Assembly (NCBI RefSeq): GCF_030151385.1
Contig: NZ_JASLDS010000073.1
Coordinates: 1 to 64,000 of the forward strand
Source: Soonwooa sp.
GTDB lineage: Bacteria; Bacteroidota; Bacteroidia; Flavobacteriales; Weeksellaceae
Direction of reading: 5' to 3'
DNA length: 64,000 nt
A program made the position numbers and the translations under genes. Each line of letters begins with the position of its first letter. Position 1 is the first letter of the stretch. Positions 26,140 through 34,320 of the stretch are shown in pieces. Below the pieces are notes generated by a model. The model worked only from the letters and a program-made list of their open reading frames with translations. It did not search any database and was not told where the DNA came from.

Positions 26140-26147
26140 TAGCTTTG
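26140..26147 (+). promoter_or_regulatory. -7 element upstream of the acyltransferase gene
   Basis: TAGCTTTG matches TAnnTTTG and lies 50 bases before the ATG at 26197, but the predicted transcript start falls inside the hairpin at 26151-26179. Confidence 0.45.
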
Positions 26148-26150
26148 TAA

Positions 26151-26179
26151 AGTATAGCCGTATGGTTATACTTTTTTTT
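26151..26179 (+). terminator. Terminator in the 25.9-26.2 kb gap
   Basis: AGTATAGCC (26151-26159) pairs with GGTTATACT (26164-26172) around the loop GTAT, followed by eight T residues. It most simply ends the small transcript that starts near 25963. It also sits immediately downstream of the acyltransferase -7 element. Confidence 0.75.
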
Positions 26180-26196
26180 GTCATAAATAATTTCTT

Positions 26197-26763
26197 ATGA
26201 AAAAACTAATAGGAAGCTTGATGCTAAAATTACTGGGTTGGAAAATCGTTCTCGATGGCGATGTTAACAATCTTAACCGTTGTATTTTAGTGGTTGCACC
26301 TCACACCCATAATATGGAATATATTCTTGGGAATCTAGCATATTGGAAATTACAAAAACCGCTAAAGATTATCATTAAAGATGCGCACACCAAAGCTTGG
26401 TACGGCGCCGTAGTAAGAGGTCTTGGCGGCATTGGTATCGATAGATCACAAAAAAATAATTTGGTGCAATTTGTTGCTGATTTATTTAAAAAAGAAGATT
26501 TCAGTTTGGTGATTACGCCAGAAGGCACACGATCTCGCGTGGAAAAGTGGCGCAAAGGTTTCTACCACATGGCTTTAGAAGCTAAAGTACCATTGGTGAT
26601 GGCTGCGGGAGATTTTGCCAACAAAACCATGTATTTGGGTTATAAGATTAGTTACGAAGATTTGGCGTCGCGCTCATTCGAGGATGTGATGGAAGAAATC
26701 CAAAACTATCTGAAAAAAGTAACTCCAAAAGTTCCAGAAAATTGGAATCCTCAAATCTATTAA
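26197..26763 (+). CDS. 1-acylglycerol-3-phosphate acyltransferase-like protein
   Basis: 188-residue PlsC-type acyltransferase. The catalytic His is in PHTHNMEY (about 31-38; H..E in place of the usual HX4D), the substrate-binding motif is ITPEGTRSR, and KVPLVMAAGD corresponds to the later motif. A short hydrophobic N-terminus (LIGSLMLKLLGWKIVL) suggests membrane association. It probably acylates lysophosphatidic acid or a related lipid. The His-x4-Asp motif is altered, so the exact acceptor is uncertain. It precedes menaquinone genes by 17 bases. Confidence 0.85.
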   Translation: MKKLIGSLMLKLLGWKIVLDGDVNNLNRCILVVAPHTHNMEYILGNLAYWKLQKPLKIIIKDAHTKAWYGAVVRGLGGIGIDRSQKNNLVQFVADLFKKEDFSLVITPEGTRSRVEKWRKGFYHMALEAKVPLVMAAGDFANKTMYLGYKISYEDLASRSFEDVMEEIQNYLKKVTPKVPENWNPQIY

Positions 26764-26780
26764 TTTAAGTTTTTATTAAA

Positions 26781-27203
26781 ATGGATCAAGCGACGAAAGA
26801 AGCAAAACTTAAGCACCTTAACGAATGGTGCAAACATACAATTCTAGAAGTTTTAGACATCACTTTTACTGATATTACCGAAGATAGCCTAACAGCGACA
26901 ATGCCTGTAACTTGGAAGGTACACCAACCAATGGGACTTATGCACGGTGGCGCAAGTTGCGTGCTGGCAGAAAGTCTTGGCTCTACCCTTTCGGTATCAG
27001 TTTTGGATTTGGATAAATATTATGCGGTTGGGACTAACATCAACTCCAACCACCTAAAAAGTGCCACCAAAGGTATTGTAACTGGTACTGCGAGATTTAT
27101 CAGAAAAGGAGCGACTTTGCATTATTCTGAAATCGAAATCCGCAACGAAAAAGGTGAACTTCTCAACCATACCACGATGACCAATATCGTAATTCGTAAA
27201 TAA
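26781..27203 (+). CDS. menI: Hotdog-fold thioesterase, probable 1,4-dihydroxy-2-naphthoyl-CoA hydrolase
   Basis: 140 residues of the PaaI/MenI hotdog family. The active-site stretch is MGLMHGGASCVLAESLGS (HGG and the Glu in the long helix), with the later conserved NSNHLKSATKGIVTGTARFIRKGATLHYSEIEI. MenI hydrolyses 1,4-dihydroxy-2-naphthoyl-CoA in menaquinone synthesis. That assignment is supported by the next gene, which codes for isochorismate synthase and starts 2 bases after this stop. Confidence 0.85.
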   Translation: MDQATKEAKLKHLNEWCKHTILEVLDITFTDITEDSLTATMPVTWKVHQPMGLMHGGASCVLAESLGSTLSVSVLDLDKYYAVGTNINSNHLKSATKGIVTGTARFIRKGATLHYSEIEIRNEKGELLNHTTMTNIVIRK

Positions 27204-27204
27204 T

Positions 27205-28185
27205 ATGTTATATTTTCGTTTTCCTGACAGTGACAAGTTCTACACAACGGACGATGACAACAGCGAACTGAATGTAAGTTTCGTAAGTTTTGACCGAAAA
27301 AAAGAACTTGATTTTAAAGGAAATCTCATCGAAATTTCTGCAGAAGAAATCGCGGAGGAAGATTTTGTACCGAAGTCTAAAAAAGATCGTATCGAGCTTT
27401 ATAAAGATACCGAAGATACTTATTCGCGCAAAGTTGTCCAAGCGGTGGATTACATCAAAGCTAATCAACTAAGAAAATTGGTTATCTCTCGAGGAAAAAT
27501 TTTGATGTACACAGATATTTCGCATGATAAAAAACTAGCTTTAGGAAAGAGTTTTTTGCAATTTTGCGAGAACTATCCAAATGCATTTTGCTATCTTTTC
27601 GAAAAAGATTCGCAGTGTTGGATGGGCGGTTTTTCTGAAGTTTTAGGAAAGTATAATAAAAAAACCAACGCTTTCGAAACCATGAGTCTCGCAGGAACGA
27701 TGCCTGTTGATGAAGCGTGGACCGAAAAAGAAATCGAAGAGCAAAAACCTGTCACAGACTATGTGCAATCGGTGTTAAAACGTTTTGCGGTTGACATTAG
27801 CGTTTCCAAAGTTCAGGATCATGTTTCCGGGAATATCAAACATTTAAGAACTGATTTTAAGGCGACGGTATATCCTCAAGATTTAGAAAATCTGATTCGA
27901 GAATTGCATCCAACGCCTGCAGTTTGTGGTTTTCCAAAAGATGTTTGCATGCAAGGCATCAAAATCATTGAGTTTAACAGCCGCGAGTTTTATTCGGGGT
28001 ACATCAAAGTAGAAACAGAGGACGAAGTCTATTTCTTTGTTAATTTGCGTTGTGCCGAGTTTTTCAAAAGTTATGCAATCTTGTATGTTGGCGGTGGAAT
28101 TACCGAAAAAAGCGATCCCAAGCAAGAATGGAAAGAAACGGAATTAAAATCTTTAGCAATCCAAAATAATTTGGTATTTGATTAG
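27205..28185 (+). CDS. menF: Isochorismate synthase (chorismate-binding enzyme)
   Basis: 326 residues. The C-terminal chorismate-binding domain has KLVISRGKILMY, the SLAGTMPVDEAWTEKEIEEQKPVTDYVQ motif, HPTPAVCGFPKDV and EFNSREFYSGYIKVETEDEVYFFVNLRCAEF with the metal-binding Glu. It converts chorismate to isochorismate, the first step to menaquinone. Shorter than E. coli MenF (about 430) but normal for Bacteroidota. It sits 2 bases after menI, so the two are cotranscribed. A 191-bp repeat element starts 15 bases after the stop. Confidence 0.92.
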   Translation: MLYFRFPDSDKFYTTDDDNSELNVSFVSFDRKKELDFKGNLIEISAEEIAEEDFVPKSKKDRIELYKDTEDTYSRKVVQAVDYIKANQLRKLVISRGKILMYTDISHDKKLALGKSFLQFCENYPNAFCYLFEKDSQCWMGGFSEVLGKYNKKTNAFETMSLAGTMPVDEAWTEKEIEEQKPVTDYVQSVLKRFAVDISVSKVQDHVSGNIKHLRTDFKATVYPQDLENLIRELHPTPAVCGFPKDVCMQGIKIIEFNSREFYSGYIKVETEDEVYFFVNLRCAEFFKSYAILYVGGGITEKSDPKQEWKETELKSLAIQNNLVFD

Positions 28186-28200
28186 ACATTTCTTTTTTTA

Positions 28201-28391
28201 GAGCCTGTTTAAATTTTATTGATAAAATTTTCATAGCTATTTTGAGATGAATTTTTTATTTCATATTTGAAGATTTAGCGGGCTAAATCGAAAATGAGAA
28301 ACAAAAAATTGGCTTAAAAGAGCATTAAAATTTATCAAAGAAGTTCTGAATAGGTTAAAAATATATTTCGGTAAAATTTCTAAACAGACTC
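28201..28391 (+). mobile_element. MITE-like element, copy A
   Basis: 191 bases with imperfect terminal inverted repeats (GAGCCTGTTTAAATTTTA at the left, reading inward; TAAACAGACTC at the right). It is flanked by TTA on both sides and has a central palindrome GATTTAGCGGGCTAAATC (28271-28288). No ORF. Copy B (63773-63963) has the same length and is about 93% identical in inverted orientation. It fills the gap between menF and alkB. Confidence 0.85.
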
Positions 28392-28409
28392 TTAAATCAA
28401 GATAAAAAT

Positions 28410-29021
28410 ATGCTGTCATTATTTCCAGACGAATTTGATTCTAGTAAAAATCTACTTCCTTTCGATGGAACGGTTCTTTATTATGGCAAAATTTTCACAA
28501 CGGAGGAAGCCGATTATTATTATTCTAAATTATTGAACGACATCGATTGGCAACATGACGAAGCTTTAATCTACGGAAAACTAATCACGACCAAACGAAA
28601 AGTGGCTTGGTATGGCGATGGCGATTTCCCTTACACCTATTCTAAAAGGACAAAAATTGCAAAAACGTGGACTCAAGATCTTTTGGATATCAAAAAGAAA
28701 GTTGAAGCTTTGACAACAGATTCTTTCAACTCCTGTCTTCTCAATCTTTACCACGATGGCAACGAAGGTATGGCTTGGCACAGCGACGCCGAAAAAGCCT
28801 TGAAAAAAAATGGAGCAATTGCCTCTTTAAGCTTTGGTGCAGAACGAAAATTTTCGTTTAAACATAAATCAACCGGCGAAGTTGTATCCTTAACATTGGA
28901 TCACGGAAGTCTTTTGGTCATGAAGGATCAGACGCAATCACATTGGCTGCACCGTCTTCCGCCCACAAAAAAAATCTTCGATCCGAGAGTTAACTTAACT
29001 TTCAGATGTTATGTTAGCTAA
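28410..29021 (+). CDS. alkB: Alpha-ketoglutarate-dependent dioxygenase AlkB
   Basis: 203-residue 2-oxoglutarate/Fe(II) oxygenase of the AlkB family that repairs alkylated bases. Visible: the substrate-side FPYTYSKRTK, the double-stranded beta-helix with iron ligands HSD (LYHDGNEGMAWHSDAEKAL) and the distal His in SHWLHRLPP, and the 2-oxoglutarate-binding Arg pair in DPRVNLTFRC. The last codons fall in a 28-base direct repeat. A good SD is not seen; the start ATG lies 18 bases after the MITE. Confidence 0.95.
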   Translation: MLSLFPDEFDSSKNLLPFDGTVLYYGKIFTTEEADYYYSKLLNDIDWQHDEALIYGKLITTKRKVAWYGDGDFPYTYSKRTKIAKTWTQDLLDIKKKVEALTTDSFNSCLLNLYHDGNEGMAWHSDAEKALKKNGAIASLSFGAERKFSFKHKSTGEVVSLTLDHGSLLVMKDQTQSHWLHRLPPTKKIFDPRVNLTFRCYVS

Positions 29022-29038
29022 TCTTTAACAGCAAAAAA
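29011..29038 (+). repeat. 28-bp direct repeat, left copy (overlaps the alkB stop)
   Basis: Begins ATGTTAGCTAATCTTTAACA and includes the last codons and stop of alkB plus a GCAAAAAA tail. Identical to 29288-29315. Confidence 0.8.
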
Positions 29039-29287
29039 AGGACAATATTCCTGTAAATTAACCACAAAAGAAAAACAACTACAATAACTAACACTCAAAA
29101 AGTATACAAAAATTGATGTCTACTTTTTTGGTCTTTTGTTCATTCTAAATTGCTTTCTAAAATTTCTGCACTTGTGTGGTTGAATAATTTTTCTTAAAAT
29201 AAGTAAGCCAATTTTTTTTCTTCAGCATTTCATAATTTCCATTCAAAAAATATAAGTTTTTGTAATGTCTTTAGTTGTGGCAATCAC
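29039..29287. other. Non-coding segment between the 28-bp direct repeats
   Basis: 249 AT-rich bases with no supported ORF, terminator or RNA fold. The segment is exactly bounded by the repeats, as if it was inserted or duplicated at the alkB 3' end. Confidence 0.5.
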
Positions 29288-29315
29288 ATGTTAGCTAATC
29301 TTTAACAGCAAAAAA
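29288..29315 (+). repeat. 28-bp direct repeat, right copy
   Basis: Exact copy of 29011-29038, 277 bases downstream. The flanking bases differ between the copies, so the repeat ends are sharp. Confidence 0.8.
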
Positions 29316-29338
29316 TCTATTTTAAAATAAAAATCCTT

Positions 29339-29346
29339 TATTTTTG
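29339..29346 (+). promoter_or_regulatory. -7 element of the yidD-lgt promoter
   Basis: TATTTTTG lies 16 bases before the yidD ATG and predicts a leader of about 11 bases. Confidence 0.6.
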
Positions 29347-29362
29347 TAGCTTTAACAAAAGG

Positions 29363-29602
29363 ATGTTTAACAAGATTATTACTTTTCCGTTGGTTGCATT
29401 GATCAAGTTTTATCAACTTGCGATATCGCCTTGGTTAGGTAAGAATTGTCGTTACGAGCCTACTTGTTCGCATTATACAGTCGAAGCTTTGCGGGTCCAC
29501 GGACTCTTCAAAGGCAGTTGGCTATCGATAAAGCGAATAATGTCTTGTCATCCTTGGGGCGGCGAAGGTTATGATCCTGTCCCGCCAAAATGCAAACATT
29601 AA
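29363..29602 (+). CDS. yidD: Membrane protein insertion efficiency factor YidD
   Basis: 79 residues, full length. The amphipathic N-terminal helix is followed by the family core KFYQLAISPWLGKNCRYEPTCSHYTVEAL and RIMSCHPWGGEGYDPVP with three conserved Cys. YidD assists YidC-dependent insertion at the inner membrane. It is followed 11 bases later by lgt and shares its promoter. Confidence 0.95.
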   Translation: MFNKIITFPLVALIKFYQLAISPWLGKNCRYEPTCSHYTVEALRVHGLFKGSWLSIKRIMSCHPWGGEGYDPVPPKCKH

Positions 29603-29613
29603 AATACTATTAA

Positions 29614-30879
29614 ATGCGACAAAAACTTTTTAGCTTTTATTTCACATTATTGGTTGGACTTTTCCAATTCGTTTCAGCGCAAAACCCAGATTTTGCTACA
29701 ACTTCTGCACAACTTAATATCCAAGGAAAAAATATTCCGATAGAGATTTTTGCAACGGTTAATGGCAAAACTTTTAGTAAATATTCTAGTGAAACGCCTG
29801 CAAAAAACTCTTTTATCATCGTTAATAAAGACAACATAGATCCTATTAATGCAGATTACCAAGCTTTCATTGTTTCTACTTTTGACAATTACAAAAATCA
29901 TAATTATCAATTTTTGACAAAGTATTTCAAATTGATTGATAATGTTGTTGACATCAAGGATATCCAGAACATCAAATACATGTATCATCCATTTAATCAA
30001 AACGATATGATTAAATCGACTGATACTGTATCTTTAAAAACCGATTTTAAAATTTGGGATCCAGCCAATGGTATTAATTTAGGATTCGGAACATTGCACT
30101 TTTACAGTTTGATGTTTGTTTTCGCATTTGGATTTGGTTATATTTTGATGAAAAAAATCTTCAAAATCGATAATGTAGACGAGAAGTATTTGGATCCTTT
30201 ATTCACTTGGACGTTGATTGGAACCATTCTTGGGGCACGTTTGGGACATGTTATTTTTTATCAACCCGAACTTTTCAAAGAAGATTTCCTAAGTGTTTTC
30301 TTACCAATTTCTACTAAAGATGGATTACATTTCACAGGATTTTCTGGACTTGCAAGTCACGGCGCAACCATAGCTTTGATCTTTACAACGCTTTATTACA
30401 GTTTTAAAATTATCAAAAAGAATCCTTTTTGGGTGTATGATAGACTAGGAATTGTGGTCGCTCTTGGAGGTGCTTTTGTTAGAATGGGTAACTTTTTTAA
30501 CTCCGAAATTATTGGAAAACCGGTTGATCCAAAGTCACCTTTTGCCTTATTATTTCCACAACAAAGCTCAGAATATGGTGTGACAATCCCACGTTATCCA
30601 GCGCAACTTTTTGAAGCGGTTGGTTATGTTTTGTTATTTGTTTTACTTTGGTTTTTGTATCGCAAAACAGACAAAAAATACCAGCAAGGATGGTTGTTTG
30701 GATTATTCTTCATTATCCTTTGGGCAATCAGATTCTTCGTAGAATTCTTGAAAGAACCACAAGGCAACGAATTTATCCACATTGCTGGATTAAACACTGG
30801 ACAAGTGCTAAGTATTCCTTTTATGATCGCAGGTTTTGCGATTATGCTATACTCCAAAAATTGGAAACTTGAAAAATAA
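29614..30879 (+). CDS. lgt: Prolipoprotein diacylglyceryl transferase with N-terminal extension
   Basis: 421 residues. Residues ~155-421 are Lgt, which transfers diacylglycerol to the lipobox Cys of prolipoproteins: LGARLGHVIFY (HGGL-type region), GFSGLASHGATIA, the catalytic-type RMGNFFNSEIIGKP, and RYPAQLFEAVGY, with seven membrane helices. The first ~150 residues are extra: a signal peptide (ending FVSAQ) and a soluble, probably extracytoplasmic domain before the first helix. Typical Lgt is about 270-300 residues. The extension is not recognised. Second gene of the yidD unit. Confidence 0.92.
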   Translation: MRQKLFSFYFTLLVGLFQFVSAQNPDFATTSAQLNIQGKNIPIEIFATVNGKTFSKYSSETPAKNSFIIVNKDNIDPINADYQAFIVSTFDNYKNHNYQFLTKYFKLIDNVVDIKDIQNIKYMYHPFNQNDMIKSTDTVSLKTDFKIWDPANGINLGFGTLHFYSLMFVFAFGFGYILMKKIFKIDNVDEKYLDPLFTWTLIGTILGARLGHVIFYQPELFKEDFLSVFLPISTKDGLHFTGFSGLASHGATIALIFTTLYYSFKIIKKNPFWVYDRLGIVVALGGAFVRMGNFFNSEIIGKPVDPKSPFALLFPQQSSEYGVTIPRYPAQLFEAVGYVLLFVLLWFLYRKTDKKYQQGWLFGLFFIILWAIRFFVEFLKEPQGNEFIHIAGLNTGQVLSIPFMIAGFAIMLYSKNWKLEK

Positions 30880-30883
30880 AACA

Positions 30884-30916
30884 AAAAAGAGGTTGTGAAA
30901 ATGACCTCTTTTTTTT
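30884..30916 (+). terminator. lgt terminator
   Basis: AAAAGAGGT pairs with ACCTCTTTT (30904-30912) around a 10-base loop; T8 follows. Confidence 0.8.
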
Positions 30917-30945
30917 ATTTTTAATTTAACAAAAAAGCCAAATTA

Positions 30946-31617
30946 ATGGAAAACCAGCATCATCCCGAACGTAAGAATTTTCAGATTGATAGAATGATTT
31001 TGTTTACTGATGCGGTGTTTGCCATTGCGATAACACTTTTGGTGATTGACATCAAAGTTCCGATAATTGCAAAAAGTGCAACGGAAACGGATTTTATCAA
31101 TGCGCTTTTTAAAGAAGCACCGAAATTTTTAGGTTTCGTCGTAAGCTTCTTTATCATTGGATTATATTGGTTTTTGCACCACAAGATGTTCGGCTATGTT
31201 ATCAATTACACTTCAAAGTTAATTTGGTTAAACCTTATTTTTTTGTTTTCGATTGTTTTACTTCCGTTTACAACTTCGGTATACAGCGGTTATTCGACGG
31301 AAGAACATATACAATTAATAGGTCCTTATGCTTTGTATGCGAGTAATCTGTGTTTTACAGGTGTCATGCAATTCTTTTTGTTAAAATACATTTACAATCC
31401 AAAAAACGGTGTTTCCAGCGAATTACCATCTAAGGAAAATCAAAAATCTACTTTATATAGAGCTTTAGCAATACCTGCAATATTTTTAGCTTCACTTCTT
31501 TTAACAGTTGTAACACCATTATATGGAAGAATGTTACTCTTTACAATTCCGTTTTTTATGAAAATGCTTGCACCTAAAAAAGAGAAAGTACCTAAAGAAA
31601 AAGAAGCTAACACTTAG
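30946..31617 (+). CDS. TMEM175-family potassium channel (DUF1211)
   Basis: 223 residues. The signature of helix 1, RMILFTDAVFAIAITLLVIDI (F-S/T-D pore motif), is followed by five more hydrophobic helices and a Lys/Glu-rich tail (APKKEKVPKEKEANT). Bacterial TMEM175 proteins are tetrameric K+ channels with a single such repeat. The TAG stop is formed by TA of the target flank plus the G of the adjoining repeat end (see 31617-31637), so the natural C-terminus may be one or more codons different. Confidence 0.88.
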   Translation: MENQHHPERKNFQIDRMILFTDAVFAIAITLLVIDIKVPIIAKSATETDFINALFKEAPKFLGFVVSFFIIGLYWFLHHKMFGYVINYTSKLIWLNLIFLFSIVLLPFTTSVYSGYSTEEHIQLIGPYALYASNLCFTGVMQFFLLKYIYNPKNGVSSELPSKENQKSTLYRALAIPAIFLASLLLTVVTPLYGRMLLFTIPFFMKMLAPKKEKVPKEKEANT

Positions 31618-31637
31618 AGCTTGTTTAAATTTTATTG
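31617..31637 (+). mobile_element. Solo left end of the MITE-like element
   Basis: GAGCTTGTTTAAATTTTATT matches the left end of copy A over 20 bases with one mismatch, preceded by TTA like the other copies. Homology stops at about 31637. A deleted or one-ended remnant. Confidence 0.65.
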
Positions 31638-31659
31638 CGACTTTTATTAAAAACCGCTT

Positions 31660-32826
31660 TTAGTCTTTTTTGTTCGATGTTGCTTCATTTATAAATGCTT
31701 CTTCCTCTTTTGATAACAAAACATCACCTTTATCTGTGGACACTTTAAGGTCTTTCCAGAAGTAATTTCCTAAAGAAACAGGTCTTGGCAATCCTTTGGA
31801 GTCATAGTCTGCAATACTTTTAAAAATAAATTCCCGTGCCGTTCTATATTCATAAGTACCTGAAGAAAGTACTTTTTTAAATTTTTCGCTTTTAACTCCT
31901 AATCTTGCAGGATAATAATATTGGTCTTTTTTGTAATAATCAAAATAGATAAGACCATCGCCTAATTGACTCTCGTAGTCTTTCCCGTCTTCGTCTTTCA
32001 ATTTTCTAGGTTTAGAATCACTTTGCTTAAAATCCAACTCAAAATGCGTGATTGCGTTATCGGCTTTATTGTACAGAAACTTTCCTTTGAAATACAGACT
32101 ATACTTATCACTTTTCATATTAAAAGCAATCTCTTGTACTTCTTCATCTTCAAAAATAATGCGTCCAGAAGTCGTCAAACTCCGTGTTTGCATAAATGAT
32201 AATGTTCTGTTTAATTCAAAGTTTAAGAAAAAATCCCCGACATCATCTGGTCCAGCATCTTTATCTTTCACTTTCACTTTTCCAAGTATTTCTTTGGACT
32301 TCAAATAGGGTAAATTATCAACCTGAATTTGTACAAAATTATTGAAGTTCTTTTTAAAAGCTTCTTTTGGATTAAATTTACCATCACGCGACCAAAATTT
32401 CCCATCCGCAATCATCAATAACATCAAATCATTATTTTCATAGACTTTTTGATTAACGTTTATATTATAAGTAATTGGTTTGGTGTAATATACTTTGTCA
32501 AAAGTTTTAAGAACTTTTTTTAAAACCAATGTTGGGTCGATTGACACAATTTTGACTTCATCCATAGCATTGTACAACGGCTTTAGCTGGATAACAGCTT
32601 GCACTTTTACAGCTTTCAAGCTTTGGAATCCTCCCGCCGAAATGTCCATAATTGCATTATCAGGAACTAAGCAAAATCCATCATCGTTGGTATAATAGAT
32701 TTGATTATTGGCAATAATCCTCGCATCAGGAAGTGCCGATTGTGTTTCGCTATCAACAATTTTTATTTTTTGTTGCGCAAATAGCATTATCGAAAAAAAT
32801 GAAAGAAAAAAAGAAAAATGTTTCAT
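31660..32826 (-). CDS. Hypothetical exported protein with CarboxypepD_reg-like N-terminus
   Basis: 388 residues with a signal peptide (MKHFSFFLSFFSIMLFAQQ). The N-terminal part (IKIVDSETQSALPDARIIANNQIYYTNDDGFCLVPDNA) looks like a carboxypeptidase-regulatory-like beta-sandwich. The rest is strand-rich with repeated Tyr/Lys-rich hairpins (YDYYKKDQYYYPARL) and resembles DUF5686-type outer-membrane proteins lacking the barrel. Function unknown; probably surface or periplasmic. Convergent with the TMEM175 gene. Confidence 0.75.
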   Translation of the reverse strand: MKHFSFFLSFFSIMLFAQQKIKIVDSETQSALPDARIIANNQIYYTNDDGFCLVPDNAIMDISAGGFQSLKAVKVQAVIQLKPLYNAMDEVKIVSIDPTLVLKKVLKTFDKVYYTKPITYNINVNQKVYENNDLMLLMIADGKFWSRDGKFNPKEAFKKNFNNFVQIQVDNLPYLKSKEILGKVKVKDKDAGPDDVGDFFLNFELNRTLSFMQTRSLTTSGRIIFEDEEVQEIAFNMKSDKYSLYFKGKFLYNKADNAITHFELDFKQSDSKPRKLKDEDGKDYESQLGDGLIYFDYYKKDQYYYPARLGVKSEKFKKVLSSGTYEYRTAREFIFKSIADYDSKGLPRPVSLGNYFWKDLKVSTDKGDVLLSKEEEAFINEATSNKKD

Positions 32827-32958
32827 AGGCTGTGTTTAAAAAAATTAATAATACCACTCCAAAAAAGTAAGTAGACAAATATATTTTTAAAAATCACAGC
32901 AAAATATTAAGGAATATCTAAAGTTAGTTAGCGAAAAGTTAATTTTTAAAAATCGGAT

Positions 32959-33387
32959 TTATTTCCAAATCAAAAACAAAGTGCCTGCGATAATGAGACT
33001 TGCTCCTACAGCAGTTTTCCAAGATAATTCTTCGTGTAGAAATACGACGGCAAAAATTATGGTTAATGCTAAACTCAATTTGTCAATCCCAGCGACTTTG
33101 GACACCTCTCCCATTTGCAAAGCTTTAAAATAAAAAATCCAAGAGATACCCGTTGCCAATCCAGAAATAATCAGGAAAACCCAATTGCGCGTGCTCAATT
33201 CTGTAATACCTCGTACCTCATTTTTAACAATTACAATTAGCCAAATCATAATTAAAACCGCAACTGTCCGAATTGCAGTCGCCAAATTAGAGTTAACATT
33301 TTCGACACCAATTTTCGCAAAAATGGCTGTCAGCGCAGCAAACAAGGCTGATAATAATGCATAAATCCACCACATAATTGTGAACAT
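32959..33387 (-). CDS. EamA-family transporter (single EamA domain)
   Basis: 142 residues with four to five hydrophobic helices and one EamA repeat: WWIYALLSALFAALTAIFAKIGV, FYFKALQMGEVSKVAGIDKLSL and VFLHEELSWKTAVGASLIIAGTLFLI. Half-size DMT transporters like this act as dimers. Substrate unknown. Two in-frame ATGs (33387 or 33375); the second, MWWIYALL, matches family N-termini better. Confidence 0.88.
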   Translation of the reverse strand: MFTIMWWIYALLSALFAALTAIFAKIGVENVNSNLATAIRTVAVLIMIWLIVIVKNEVRGITELSTRNWVFLIISGLATGISWIFYFKALQMGEVSKVAGIDKLSLALTIIFAVVFLHEELSWKTAVGASLIIAGTLFLIWK

Positions 33388-33486
33388 TTAGAGAATTAAA
33401 GTTAGGCTTTTCAACAAAATCATTTGCACTAAAATCAACTTAAAATAAAAAATAAAGCTTATTTTCGGTTAACGATTAAATCGAGT

Positions 33487-34278
33487 ATGAACTTAATGTT
33501 TAAAATTACAAAAAGAGAGAGGTACACCACACAAAGATTTCCGTCAGCAATTGCCGCATTCTCATTTATAGGACAGGTTTTTGTACTTATGATTATTACT
33601 GGAATACTCATGATTTACAGCATCAATTTTAAAAGTATAGTCTTAATAATTGCGGAATTTGTTGTCGGTTTTTTACTTTTCTTGGTAGTCGTTTATCGAT
33701 CTCTAGAGCGTGTTGTAATCTATTATTTTTATAGCGATTACATCCAGCATTATGATGCGTCAACTTGGGCAACCAAAAAAAATGAAAGAATACTACAATA
33801 CACCAATCTAAAAGCTTATTATCAGCCAATCGACTTCTATAATTTTATATTAAAAGATGACGAAAATAATGCAGTGATTCTTATATGTACAAGATTTCAA
33901 ACTTTTGATTTTATTATTAATAATATGATAAAATACCAATACGAAGCTTTCTTACAAAGAATTGAAAATCAAGAGACGTTAGAATTTGGTTTTCACGATA
34001 TGGAAACTTTAAAAATATTGGATAAATCTAATAATGCTGCGGCTTATTTCCAAAACGATAAAAAGATTACAATCAATAACAACTTTATGAAAATCAATGA
34101 CAAAACATTTTCATGGAATGATGTTAAAAAAGCAAAAGCAAATCTTTCCTACAATATAAAAGTTCTACATTATTTATACGACGAAATCCAATCCATAAAT
34201 CAAATTGAAAACTACGCCATACTTGACAAGTTAATAACGGACCTACAAGCCAAAGCGCCTATTGTCTATATTAATTAA
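33487..34278 (+). CDS. Hypothetical membrane protein, paralogue 1
   Basis: 263 residues. Two adjacent membrane helices (about 22-70: AIAAFSFIGQVFVLMIITGILMIYS and IAEFVVGFLLFLVVVYRSL) resemble a PH-domain-like membrane protein (YIQHYDASTWATKKNERILQYTNLKAYYQP). The C-terminal region, SWNDVKKAKANLSYNIKVLHYLYDEIQ, is almost identical to that of the next gene. Function not recognised. The 42-base gap before the paralogue suggests cotranscription. Confidence 0.72.
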   Translation: MNLMFKITKRERYTTQRFPSAIAAFSFIGQVFVLMIITGILMIYSINFKSIVLIIAEFVVGFLLFLVVVYRSLERVVIYYFYSDYIQHYDASTWATKKNERILQYTNLKAYYQPIDFYNFILKDDENNAVILICTRFQTFDFIINNMIKYQYEAFLQRIENQETLEFGFHDMETLKILDKSNNAAAYFQNDKKITINNNFMKINDKTFSWNDVKKAKANLSYNIKVLHYLYDEIQSINQIENYAILDKLITDLQAKAPIVYIN

Positions 34279-34320
34279 TGAAAATGTTAATCAAATAACT
34301 CCTCTTCTTAAAACAAAAAA

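Noticed and set aside
32821..32850. Possible additional MITE end (GGCTGTGTTTAAAAAAATT)
   Set aside because: Only partial match to the element end with an inserted base, no flanking TTA and no other end.
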